From Merluccius polli (taxonomy: Eukaryota > Chordata > Actinopteri > Gadiformes > Merlucciidae), in NCBI GenBank assembly GCA_030340625.1, contig JAOPHQ010002862.1, positions 62,001 to 126,000 on the forward strand: DNA of 64,000 bases, given 5' to 3'. Positions within the stretch are counted from its first letter, which is position 1. Each line of letters begins with the position of its first letter. The notes under the pieces are model-generated. The model was not told where the DNA came from and made no database searches. It was given only the letters and a program-made list of their open reading frames with translations. The position numbers were made by a program, and so were the translations under genes. Shown one piece after another: positions 31,134-41,489 of the stretch.

Positions 31134-31680
31134 TTAGTGCCGACTCTAACGGTCACAGGAATTGATACCCTTGGGCTAGTCCGGTCTCTTCTTTCCCTCT
31201 CGGAGTTCCCTCTTCTAGTACTTACAGGAACCAGCGACCATGGGGCCCTATAGACCCTCTTTTACCCTGCCAACCTATATACTATGGCGAGGACGGGGCG
31301 GAATTTGAACCGCTGGTGCTTTGGGGGGGCCTCTCACCTCCCTCGGGACTACTCCAACCCTCGGGCGTTCCTGCTCGTGCACCTTTCCAGCAGGTCCCCT
31401 TTTTTTTTTTTTAGTGCCGACTCTAACGGTCACGGGAAATGATACACTTGGGCTAGTCCGGCTTCCCTCTCGGAGTTCCCTCTTCTGGTACTTACAGGAA
31501 CCAGTGACCATGGGGCCCTATAGACCCTCTTTTACCCTGCCAACCTATATACTATGGCGAGGACGGGGCGGAATTTGAACCGCTGGTGCTTTGTGTGGGC
31601 CCTTCCCCCTACATCGGGCCTCCAACCCTCGGGTGGTCCCTGCTCATGCGCTTTCACACCCTTTTGGCCACCTCCTTAAG
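31134..31680 (-). repeat. Two ~277-bp tandem units in the ERV leader
   Basis: Unit 1 is about 31134-31410, unit 2 about 31411-31680. The first ~190 bp are almost identical (tagtgccgactctaacggtc … gaatttgaaccgctggtgc) and the remainder is similar. The minus strand of each unit reads GCGGTTCAAATTCCGCC…GTCCTCGCCA, which resembles the T-arm and 3' end of a tRNA. Confidence 0.85.
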
Positions 31681-31873
31681 GGAGCGCGCCCTATGTTGCA
31701 CACTATACTGGTTTAAACTATGTCTAGGACGAGTATCACAAGTGACTTCAAAACAGTTTTGACAATGCCCAATTGCAGAATTTTGTTATAACAGGCTTCT
31801 GCTTACCTTTTTTATGTGGCCACGTTTCGCTGTCACGCAGTCCTCTCATCCGTTGTGTCACTTCTTCGTCTTC

Positions 31874-31891
31874 ATCACGTCGGGGTCACCA
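31874..31891 (-). promoter_or_regulatory. ERV primer-binding site, tRNA-Trp
   Basis: On the minus strand TGGTGACCCCGACGTGAT lies two bases after the 5' LTR. It is the 18-nt complement of the tRNA-Trp 3' end, the primer class used by avian alpharetroviruses. Confidence 0.88.
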
Positions 31892-31893
31892 AT

Positions 31894-32466
31894 TGTTGTG
31901 AAAAGCAGTTTCAAAAATGAAACCCTTACTCACGCGTGTTCTTTAATGAAGCGATAGAAGAAGTTTTAGCTTTAAGGAAATAATCAGTTTTATTGTTAAT
32001 ACCAGTATAATGTGCAAAGTTTTACAGATATCTGGGTCCAACTACATTTCCCTGAAAGAACAATGTGTGTGTGTCAGTTCACGAAGTCTGAGCACCAACT
32101 ATCCCTGACCCAGGAAGTTATATACACAAACAGTGAAAACGTCATAAAGGGCTGGCTGTTGACGTCTTCCCCCCTCGTCCTTGTGGTGTCTGGCTCCAGC
32201 GCCAGATTGTCGCCTCCGGGTATTATCTAAAAGATTCTTTACCCGTACAGCGACAATCCTGCCTGTTCTTCGCCATCATCTGACCTCACACTATCTACTC
32301 TACACATGTCACCAACAGCGCGCTCATTCCGATCCTGAAGACCCCCATGCTTACATGCCTCTGCTCATAGCTCATGACTCTGTCCTTCGTCAGCAGAAAG
32401 GCACCGAGGCTAGTGTGACCCTAATTATTGGTCATATGGTAGATATAAAATATAACCAAACCTTCA
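31894..32466 (-). repeat. 5' LTR of the ERV
   Basis: 573 bp. Same ends as 8333-8912; a handful of substitutions and two small deletions (near 32060 and 32338). TSD GTCT follows at 32467-32470 on the plus strand. Confidence 0.9.
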
Positions 32467-32470
32467 GTCT

Positions 32471-33130
32471 GTTGTGGAATTTTTGATGTGTGAAGTTGAG
32501 TTAAAGAGCTGCGTTTATAACCGCGGGAAACGGGCGTTGTAAACAATAGAGCTAGCGAGCTAACAATTAGCAGGTGTGTACTGTGACTGTGTGTGTGATT
32601 CTGGGCGCTGGTGTCCTCACTCTCTGGTAATGTGTTTATTTTAAGGTATCCTGACATGTTATAAATGATTGCTAATGTTAAGAGAAGAGAGTTATATTGT
32701 TTATAGCTTAAAGAGAATTATTCCTAAGGTTATACAGAAGTAGGTGTGTGGTCTGTGTTTAAAAATGTATTATAAACTGAGCAGTTATCCCTATGTGTAT
32801 GGTGTTTCATGTTTTGACTCTAAAGTCATTTAAGTATTAAGTTACAGCCAAAGAGGGTTTATGAGTGACATTATTACATTTATATGGTGGTCGATTTCTG
32901 AAGTTAAAAACTACTATATAAATATAGATTAAAACATGATTTATCCTTTTGATATTTTTGCACTTTAAAGAAAGAGTGATATGTATTTTGGTGTGTGGAG
33001 AGTAGAGAAAACTGTATTAATGTGTTTAACTTGAAATTAACAAATTAGCACTGAAACTGAAATATGTTTACACTAGGGGAATGTTTATTGTTTTATACCA
33101 TGATTTTGAAAAGTTGTAATAAACAGACTT
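32471..33130. other. AT-rich spacer between ERV and L1 start, no gene
   Basis: Before the ERV inserted, this joined 8258-8332, so it may be part of an L1 5'UTR monomer. No frame of note. Confidence 0.5.
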
Positions 33131-33194
33131 GAGATTTGGAGACGAAGATGGCGGTTCGCTCTTTCACTCATTCACTCCGTGATTCTGTTTTCCA
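33131..33194 (+). repeat. 64-bp direct repeat, copy B (possible L1 5'UTR unit)
   Basis: Copy of 8194-8257 with AAGATGGCGG. It lies about 250 bp upstream of the first L1-like coding sequence. Confidence 0.85.
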
Positions 33195-33436
33195 TAGTTC
33201 ATCCAGGAGAGCTGAGAGCAGTGGACCCCATTAAAAATCATTTGTTACTCCAGTTACACCCTTTGAAACTCGTAACATTTGCTGCATTTGTTGGTTGGTT
33301 AGTGGGACTTGATACTTTTGCCCTCTGCACCTTACAGACTTTTTGTTTGGTTCTCATATGCTGGGTATTTTTTCATATGACTGCATCTTATCACATGATT
33401 GCCCAGTTATGTTAGGGCTTTGAGTTTTATATTCAT

Positions 33437-33787
33437 GTGGGTTATTTTGTTGTAATGTTCTACCTCATAATTGGCTGTTCACGCCTTAAACATGTGGAGC
33501 GTTTTGTTTGCGCTCTTTCCTCTGCAGGGTCATTGTCTTGTCTAACTAACGGCCGTTATGTTATATTCTCGGGCATGTTACAGAACACACCAGTAATTTT
33601 GGCTTCCATTTATGCACCCACCTGGGATGACGACCAATTTTTCCTAAACCTTTTTGCTAAAATCCCGAACGCTGACAATCACTACATAATTATAGGTGGG
33701 TTATTATTAATTATTAATTTGGTTCAAGATGTGAGTCTTGATATATCGTCCCCCAAACAGTCCCCCTATCTAAATCTGCCAATGTAG
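33437..33787 (+). pseudogene. L1 endonuclease fragment
   Basis: A 116-codon frame; residues ~35-90 match the middle of L1 APE-type endonucleases (R-Y-V-I-F-S-G, S-I-Y-A-P, then I-I-I-G-G where G-G-D-F-N is usual). Ends early after a deletion. Confidence 0.65.
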
Positions 33788-34352
33788 TGTTGAATTATGC
33801 ATCCCAATTAAAAAAATAAAGCTTTCTCTTTTTTTTTGCACGTGCACCACACATTCTCTCGTATTTCTTTTTGCTTGATGTTGAAGCTGTTACATCTTGT
33901 CATTTCATGCGAATACCATCCTATAGCTATCTCAGATCATTCCCCTACATCGGTTGACATCAATCTTGGTGTAGCCCCCCCCCTCCGTTATGGAAATTTA
34001 GTTCCCACTTGCTGCCGGATACTGAATTTAAAGACTTTGTTGCTGCACAGATTCTCTCCTATTTAAAATTTAATGATACTCCTGATGTTGGTAGTGGCAC
34101 TCTCTGGGAGGCTCCCAAGGCCTCTGTCTGAGGGCAGGTTATATTTCCTATATTTCACAATATTGAGAAGGGTTGAGAGGACTAGGTTGGCAGAAATCAC
34201 AGATGAGCTTTCCAAACTTGATTGAACATACTCCTCCTCCCCCTCTCCCACCTTTATAAAAAAACGACTTCTATTACATTTGAAACATGATCTTTTGATG
34301 ACACGCATAGCTGAGAGACAATTGGAGACAAATACAGGAAGCGATCAAATCA

Positions 34353-34604
34353 ATGCAAAACAGGAAGCCCCCAGGCCCTGATGACTTCACAGTCAAATTT
34401 TATAAGACATATTCTACATTATTAGTTCCAATTCTAGCGAGGATGTACAATGATTCCCTTCAGGAAGGCCGATTACCACCAACTTTGTCTATGGCGTCCA
34501 TCTCTTTGCTTCTGAAAAAAGATAAGGACCCTACTTCTTGTAGTAGCTACAGACCAATTTCACTCTTAAATGAAGATTGTAAGATACTGGCCAAAATCGT
34601 GTAA
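34353..34604 (+). pseudogene. L1 reverse-transcriptase N-terminal fragment
   Basis: 83 codons with K-P-P-G-P-D, F-Y-K-T-Y, P-I-L-A-R-M and the Y-R-P-I-S-L-L-N-x-D-x-K-I motif typical of L1 RT. It stops before the catalytic palm. Confidence 0.8.
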
Positions 34605-34811
34605 TGCCAGCCATAATTTTGCTGGACCAAACAGGCTTTACATTAGGGAATACTCTTTTTTTCATTTCCAATTTGAAATAATCACCTATTCTCCCCGTCC
34701 TGCTCTGACTCCACCTTCCATAGTTGGTCAACCAATGGTCTTCTAACAATTAATGACCTATTTGAGGATGGGGTATTTTCATGTTTTGCATCTCTGTCAA
34801 TTAAATTTAAA

Positions 34812-35160
34812 TTGCCCAACAGCCATTTTTTCAGTTTTTTTCAAGTAAGGCATTTTGTTCAAAAGCAGTTCCCCCATTCCCCCCCCGAATCAGAAATTGA
34901 CCAGTGTCTCACCCTTGACTTCGATCAAAAGTGGCTGACATCCATTATCTACGGTAAATTTGACTCCCTGAATCCGGCCCCCACTGCACTTCTCAAGGAT
35001 TTCTGGGAGCACGACTTGGATGTTGACATCTCCGATAATCAGTGGAGCAACATTCTCGGTTTGGTGCACTCGTCATCTATATGTGCAAGGCATGGCCTAA
35101 TCTAATGCAAGGTGCTCCACAGAGTTCACTTCACCAATGCTAGATTGGCAAAAATAGTGA
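34812..35160 (+). pseudogene. L1 ORF2 C-terminal fragment
   Basis: Frame 34812-35105 (P-P-E-S-E-I-D, then W-S-N-I-L) with a stop, then further matching sequence. Follows the missing RT core; consistent with one large internal deletion. Confidence 0.6.
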
Positions 35161-36336
35161 TAGATTTTGTGATAGAAGCGATGCCTGTAATAGATGTAAG
35201 CAATCTCCAGCTGATCATTTACATATGTTCTTGACATGCCCAAGGCTGACTGATTTTGGTCCAATGTATTTAAAACCCTTGAACAGGCCTTTAACGTAAA
35301 TATAGGCCTTAACCCCCTGACTGCTTTGTTCGGTCCCCCCAACTCAGAATATATGCCCACTACAATACAGTGTGTCATTGCCTTCACCACTCTGTTAGCC
35401 AGACGACGCTCCATCCTTCTCAAATGGAAACATGCCTCCCCCCCAACACAGTTGGATACAGGAAGTCTTACAATGCTTACAATTGGAAAAGTTAAGATTC
35501 TCACTGAAGGGATCTCTGAAATCCTTCCACATGACCTGGAGTCCCCTACTAGTCTATATCAATGACCTCACTATCACTCCTGGGGCCGTATTCACAAAGC
35601 ATTTTATCTTACCGCTAGGAGTGCTCCTAACTCACGCTAAAACATTTTACGTAGGAGTTTTTTCTTAAAAGTTATTCACAAAGCTGCTGAGACCTACTCA
35701 TTCTAAGGATAAATCACTAAGACTGAGCTAAGAGTGACGCGCCGTTGCTATGGATTACGTCGATTCTCGTGCACGAGTTTGGAAGCGGTCAGTGCGGTGA
35801 TTGGTTGTTCAGAGCAGGCGGTCTCTGTGGAAACGAGCCCACTGAATCACCGAAGAACAAGGAAATAGCCTAGGCTAGACATTCCTATCAAATAGTTATG
35901 GACAGTGCAGTTAGCAGAATACACGCATGATGACAAGTTTGTGCAGACCACGATAATGACGTTGTAGCCTATATGCACGTTAAAGAGAGAGAGATAAACA
36001 ATAAAAACAATAAAAATACGTAAATTGCATTAATTCAAGGAGGCAATTAAAAGCACCCTGCAAACTATTATTCAATGAGCATATCTCCACTATTCAACAC
36101 TTTTAATAAAAGCCCATACCGGTTATGGAGAATGGCGCATACAGTGATCACTGTGATCACATCCTCTCTCCACAAGATTTCGTGTATTTTTGTGTGCCCT
36201 AACATATATGGAGGAACACAGCAAACAATAGCCTAATAAATATGGATTCAACAAATAAAAGGCGACAAAGAGCTAATACGATGTTTTTTACGCATAGGAC
36301 TAATCGTAATCTGCGTAATCACTTGCATGTTATACT

Positions 36337-36690
36337 TTAACTGCTCCCGGTTGTGGATTGAGAGGTGTCAAGACGTCTTGCAGGGACAGCCACTGTCACC
36401 CAGCAAGACACCCAACTGGTACACGGTGCCTCACGCCTCAGACCGCTCCCCATTAAAATACGCGGATCACGGGTAGACCCAGGCCACTTCGCAACATCAA
36501 GAATGTTAAAAGTTGCATCAAAAGCAATCTGCGTGTTGATGGAATGTACTTTCTTTCTATTGACGAACACGTCCTCATCTTTTGATGGCGCAATTATTTG
36601 TATGTGCGTCCCGTCAACAGCACCGACCACACCGGCCATACCTGCTGCCATGAAGTTGGCTTTGATCCTGTGTAGTTGTTGATTGTCCAA
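36337..36690 (-). pseudogene. Harbinger (HARBI1-like) transposase fragment
   Basis: Minus strand, 117 codons. It contains V-V-G-A-V-D-G-T-H-I-Q-I, the first catalytic-aspartate block of the Harbinger DDE nuclease, then N-R-K-K-V-H-S-I-N-T-Q and K-W-P-G-S-T-R-D, which spans the second acidic block. After about residue 85 the frame shifts and ends. Full-length nucleases are about 350-400 residues, so this is an internal remnant. Confidence 0.85.
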
Positions 36691-36798
36691 AGGAAACCGA
36701 ATAAACTGTTGGATGATATTAATGGTATTATTTCAGCCTTAACCAACTTTGAACTGAGCTCCAGCTCTTCTAGCCTGTATGTAAATATCATGTGGAAT

Positions 36799-36855
36799 TG
36801 TGTGTGTGTGTGTGTGTGTATATTTACATAGGCCTATATGTAGGCTACTGGCTAC

Positions 36856-36897
<42 letters not shown>

Positions 36898-36899
36898 GT
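36799..36899. repeat. (TG)n and (TA)n microsatellites
   Basis: TG at 36799-36820, TA at 36856-36881, TG again to 36899. Confidence 0.9.
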
Positions 36900-37655
36900 A
36901 TTTTTTATTCTATTTTTATTATTTTATTATTATTGTGTTGTGTTGGTGTTATGGACCTTTCATGAGATGTGTCCTTAATAAAGTTTGAATTTAATTGAAT
37001 TGATATGTGGTCTACGGAGCGCGTTGATGGTTCGGTTTATGTCTGACTGATGGTTGCGATATTCCTAAATCGTCGGCATTGCAAAGTTGCATTTTCCCTG
37101 TTGCTAAATATCGTAGTGTTGCCAAACATTTTATTTCCTAATCAGGTTTTTCCTGTTAGTCGGGGGTGTTATTGCATCCCGCACTAATTCCACAACAAGT
37201 TTTATACCCTCACGATTTAGCCTATATCTCTTGATCAATTCACAGTCTTCCATTGTCTCCAAAACATTTCGTCTCAGTCATTTTCCGATTCTTTGTGAAT
37301 AGGTCTTAGTGAGTTAGGAGTCCTCTCGAGGACTTTTAGGCTCTCCTAGACTTAGGTGTTACTTTTAGGCCTAAAATACTTTGTGAAATGCTCTTAGTGA
37401 AAAAAATTAGGAGTCCTAAATTTAAGACTGACACGCCCATTATTTTTAGGAGTTTCTCCTAAATTCGCCAGTTAGGAGCTACTTTTAGCGCTAAGATCCT
37501 TTGTGAATACGGCCCCTGATGCTGATGGTGTTCTCTAAGTGTAATTCACTGGACAGGGACCCTCACTGTTCCTTCCCTATAATCCTTTTTTACCTAATGC
37601 CTATTTTACAATATGCCTTTTTTAATTGTACCTACTCTATTTATAACTATTATAA

Positions 37656-37760
37656 CCACTGGCGTAACAACATGATGATGGGCCCCGGTGCAAATAATAT
37701 TTTTGGGGCCCCCGCGATTGTTAACGGGGGGGGGGGGGAGGGGGGGGGGGGGTGCTTTTT
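37656..37760. mobile_element. Fragment of a 'GGCGTAAC…GGGCCCC' repeat with a G-run
   Basis: The stretch cactggcgtaac…gggccccggtgc and a long interrupted G-run (37725-37752) look like one terminus of a hAT-like element. The other end was not found. Confidence 0.4.
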
Positions 37761-39235
37761 TCTCTGAGGCGTTTTTGGAATTCTCACCAAAAATGACCAA
37801 AAATCAATCATTAATAGCTCAATGAATATAAGGGCCAGATGCACGATCGTGGGCTCTACGGCTAGATAACACTTTGGAAAATATAGATTTATATTCTGTA
37901 TAGTTGTCTTGTAGCCATCGCCAGGTCTGACTGGATGCAGGAGAAACATCAGAAATCGCAAATTTTACTTCCGCCTAAACACAATTCTAAATTAGAGGGA
38001 TAATAACAGTCAGCTGGTACCCATTTATGCTAAATCTGTTCTACAACTTCCAAACTGCAACTCTACTGAATTGGATGATAAATGAGTGAGGCACAACAAT
38101 TCAGACCAAGAACTTGTGGTCAGAGCTGTCTGCAGAGTCTGTGACATCACTTGGGGATCCTTTGTTTATTACAATGGCAAGTACGTTTAAAACACTATTA
38201 AATGATCTTAAAGACTGAAACGATCTCGGTCAACTGCGTGTAAGGCATTTTCAAAACATAGTGAAGAAGGGGGGGCTTTATGCATCAAGATCATGGGTTG
38301 AATGAGGAAATGGACAAACCTTGACTTGATTCCTGCAAAGCTCTCGACCTATAGACTTTTTTGAAATGTTACAAAATGGTCTTCGTGAACCTGTTTGAAC
38401 ACCAGTGGAAGGCATTCGCGCATTTATGCAATCATAGGTGTCGACCAAGTTGCCTTTGTTCAATCATGAGTTGTCATGCAAAACAGCTAATCAGGTAAAA
38501 ATAACTACACATACTTGGATTATGAATATTAGATGCAGTTATAAGATTTTTGTCAGCTTTTGATGAAGTAATGATTCAATTCCTTCTTTTGTTTTTTCCG
38601 AACATTTTCATTTTCCTCTTTTAGTATCACTATGTTCATTTGAGTAAATTTGGGTTTTATTGACATGCATTCGAACACGGACATATGCAATTTCGACCCG
38701 ATATAGGGCGGGTCAGGCCAATGTGGTTAGGCTGGATTTACAGTTCTGCCTACAGCAAGTTTGCGAAGATCCACATTGCAACTCTGACGACATAGATCTT
38801 CGCAAAGCTGCCTACTTTTATACTTCCACGTTACGTTAACCTGTACACAAGGGAGCAGTATAGCCTTTCAGTCCCCAAATACACCCGACGAGCAAATCTG
38901 GATACGGAATCACAAGACTGAGTCTTAAAAATATGTTGAGAAACAATATCCATGTTCTGCCTTTATTAAGAAATGCATTGTTTTCAGTATATGTTCATGT
39001 GCATCTTACCTTAACTTGGTAAAGACTGCCACCCTGTGGTCAAATTGTGATACTGGCGTCAATATAAACGACTGCGAGTCTACGTTCGTTCTCTTCCTGA
39101 TTCATTCTACAACGAAAGACCACGCTATAATATCGCTCCTGCAATCTTATCGAAAACACGTTGAACTTTGGAAATTATTTGTCTGTAAGTAAATGTCATA
39201 TGATTTCATACTCGGCTCTTGTACCAACATGGCCA
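37760..39235. other. No gene recognised
   Basis: AT-rich DNA. Short inverted arms (tttgcgaagatc / gatcttcgcaaa, 38769-38806) are present but no domain or TE end was identified. Confidence 0.5.
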
Positions 39236-39239
39236 CCTA

Positions 39240-39481
39240 ATAATCCCCTGGTCTCTAATTGGTCAGTTTCATTCCTCACCTCTCCGCTGTGTGCCAGTGT
39301 GTGGTGAGCGTTCTGGCGCATACTGGCTGCCGTGCATCACCCAAGTGGGTGCTACACTCTGGTAGCGGATGAGGTGTCATATCTCCCCCCCACACACACA
39401 CACTATGTAAAAGCGCTTTGGGTTCTTGAAAAGCGCTATATAAATGCAATGAATTATTATTATTATTATTATTATTATTAT
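39240..39481 (+). mobile_element. LINE/SINE 3' tail with (ATT)n
   Basis: 'ccctggtctctaattggtca … ggctgccgtgcatcacccaagtgggtgct … aaagcgctttgggttcttga' ends in 'gcgctatataaatgcaat' and (ATT)9. This is a frequent fish retroposon 3' end shared by LINEs and SINEs. No coding part. Confidence 0.65.
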
Positions 39482-40179
39482 ACTAGTTTGTGTTAAGACT
39501 TACAAGAATTACGTCAAATACGTAAGATTCTGACTGAGTTAAGTTTAAAAATGTAATCTGATTAACGATGCTAGCTCTCGTGATTCCGTGTGTTAGCAAT
39601 GATGCAAGACATGTAAACTCATGTACGTTTTTATTTACGTATTCGTTACAGTTTTACAAACAAAACTTATGAGGAAAACAACTTTCAGTAAAGAACCAAG
39701 AAAAGAAAGCCTTGTGTACTGGATTCCACTTCTTCATAAAAAGTGTTAACTAGCTGTCTAGTTTTGCAAGACTGGAACGCACTGCGAGGGCAGCATAATC
39801 CATGTGAAAAAGATGTTGCAAAATCATTCAAATGTACTGCTGAAAAGCGCTTGTTAGATCGCAATCAACTGAAAATAAACTTTTTTTATTTTTATTCTTG
39901 TCTGGCTGTCGAAAACAAAAAACTACACCTGTTCCCTGCTCAGCCAATCAGTAATAATTTGACACAAACCTTCGCAAGAGAAGGGCGACAGGTTACCAAC
40001 CTCTGGGAGGACTGCACCTCTTCATGTACGCGTAGGTCCGCAACCAGCAAAAGGGTCATGTTCAGGTCTCTGAGAAGCGACATGGATCTTCGGCACAATG
40101 GTACATTTGGGGTCGGAGAGGTGGAGTATGAGTGAGAAATACACTGCATTGTTACAAACCAGTGCCATCTTCTGCGATC
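39482..40179. other. No gene recognised
   Basis: Only short frames without domains. Confidence 0.5.
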
Positions 40180-40520
40180 ATGGGGAATGTACAATCCAGC
40201 ATTAACCAAGCATGATCGACTTTTCTGACAAAGTAGCCTACTTTGCCTCATGGACACCTGGCTAACGTAGATACCCACTGCACACTGGACAGGGATTTGT
40301 GGATGACAGGGAAGGACCATGGTGTTTGCCTATACATCAACAATCAGTGGTGTAACCTAAGGCATTTTACGCAGCGGAAGAGAGTGAATGAAAAGAACGT
40401 TGAACTGTTGGCGCTGAGTTGTAGACCTTACTACCTACTGTGGAAAAGTATCTTTTCCACAGTCGACTTTTGTGCCAGCGTTTCAGTGAACACATCTGAA
40501 CACACGGAGAGTTTCATGCC
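40180..40520 (+). pseudogene. LINE endonuclease fragment
   Basis: A plus-strand frame (40243-40539) contains C-T-L-D-R-D, G-K-D-H-G-V-C-L-Y-I-N-N-Q-W-C and V-E-L-L-A-L-S-C-R-P-Y-Y, the order seen in endonucleases of L2/Rex-type LINEs. Both ends are missing. Confidence 0.6.
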
Positions 40521-40539
40521 GTTGAAAAAGAATGTTTAA

Positions 40540-41480
40540 TGCCTTCTAGAGAGGATTTGCAGCTAGGTACCATCACTGCCATTGAAAGGGGGGGGGGGAG
40601 CTGCTACACTAACAACTAAAAACTCTCAAACAGAAGCATTTGTCAAAATGTCACTCTTAACCATTGTATTTCATGGTAAACGATCCGAAAACAAGGTTTA
40701 ATATCAAAAATACCAAACTTATCCTTTAAAGAGGAAGCTTGCTCTTTGTATGTGTATGAGGTAGTGCAAGGTAGGTGGTTTTTGAGAGTAGAACCCTCAG
40801 TCTGTTCTATTTCCCGTTTATCAAGTCTGGTTTCACAAAATCATGCCCATAAATGGTTATACTATACCGTGCAATGGCCTAGCTGAGATTCTAATCGGGA
40901 CAACATATTCCACAGAGCCTTTGTGCCCACAGTCACCCTGAGAGCAAATGTTGTGGAGCAGGTTGTCCTCACCTGCTGTGCCCTCCGTAATTACCTGGGA
41001 GAGGAGCTGTACCTCACCCCCCTGGTTGAGAGGCTCACAGCTTCCAGGTGTTTGGAGGCACCACCATCCCTCAAGCCTCATTGGCACCCTCATGAACCCC
41101 ACACAGAGGGCAAAAGCAATCAGAGAAACCCCTCTCCTTTTGTAACAAAGATGCTGTTTCCTTGCAAAGGGAAACATATTGTGTGGTATCTTAAAAAAAA
41201 TATTAAAATGATAACTTACCAGAGGAATCAGTAGATGTATAGACAGCTTATACCCTGAGTTTATCAGTGACAGCCAGGAAAGACTGGGTGACAACCATGA
41301 AAAGTGTGGTGACTCCTTGAGAGACAGTGACAGCATAGAAAGATGGCAACTGGGGCAGAACGGGCTGGCAACAGACACAACGGCATCAGACCAAGGCAAC
41401 AAACAAACGACACATTGGCTTGGCCCAGCTGATGTGCATCCTACAAAAGAAGATCAGGGTCCTCTGCCAGGCAGAGTGGC
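40540..41480. other. No gene recognised
   Basis: Contains short chance frames. It may include an upstream part of the RT relic that starts near 41490. Confidence 0.4.
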
Positions 41481-41489
41481 ATCAGAGGC

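Larger units (their letters stand above)
8333..32466 (-). mobile_element. Endogenous retrovirus (ERV), minus strand, heavily interrupted
   Basis: LTRs at 31894-32466 (5') and 8333-8912 (3') share TG…CA ends and differ by roughly 2-3 % plus small indels. A 4-bp TSD, GTCT, lies at 8329-8332 and 32467-32470. The primer site is 31874-31891. Minus-strand order: leader, gag-like frames (29713-30683), a LINE insertion, pol remnants (24662-25990, then 15621-17171), a second integrase-C-terminus-like module (about 14385-14510), a short tail and the 3' LTR. Almost no env region is left. The 4-bp TSD and the GPY/F integrase style suggest a gamma/epsilon-like (class I) retrovirus; this is an inference. 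Nested insertions account for most of the 24 kb. Confidence 0.88.
35583..37515 (-). mobile_element. PIF/Harbinger transposon B
   Basis: Ends GGGCCGTATTCACAAAG (35583) and …CTTTGTGAATACGGCCC (37515). The 3-bp TSD CTG lies at 35580-35582 and 37516-37518. Subterminal motifs such as CTCCTAA/TTAGGAG recur. It contains a minus-strand Harbinger nuclease fragment (36337-36690), TG/TA microsatellites and a small LINE tail (36960-37005). It interrupts the L1. Confidence 0.88.
33131..37655 (+). mobile_element. L1/Tx1-like LINE, decayed, split by a Harbinger
   Basis: Plus-strand pieces in order: endonuclease part (33480-33710, I-Y-A-P-T-W-D-D-D and I-I-I-G-G), RT start (34353-34604, N-R-K-P-P-G-P-D-D and Y-R-P-I-S-L-L-N) and the C-terminal zinc-region flank (34812-35160). 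Frameshifts, stops and large deletions (the RT palm YADD is missing) make it dead. The 3' end appears to continue at 37519 after the Harbinger insertion. Confidence 0.72.

Noticed and set aside
31240..31345. A functional tRNA gene in the ERV leader
   Set aside because: The T-arm-like and 3'-end-like parts are present, but T-stem pairing is off by one and no convincing D or anticodon arm is seen.
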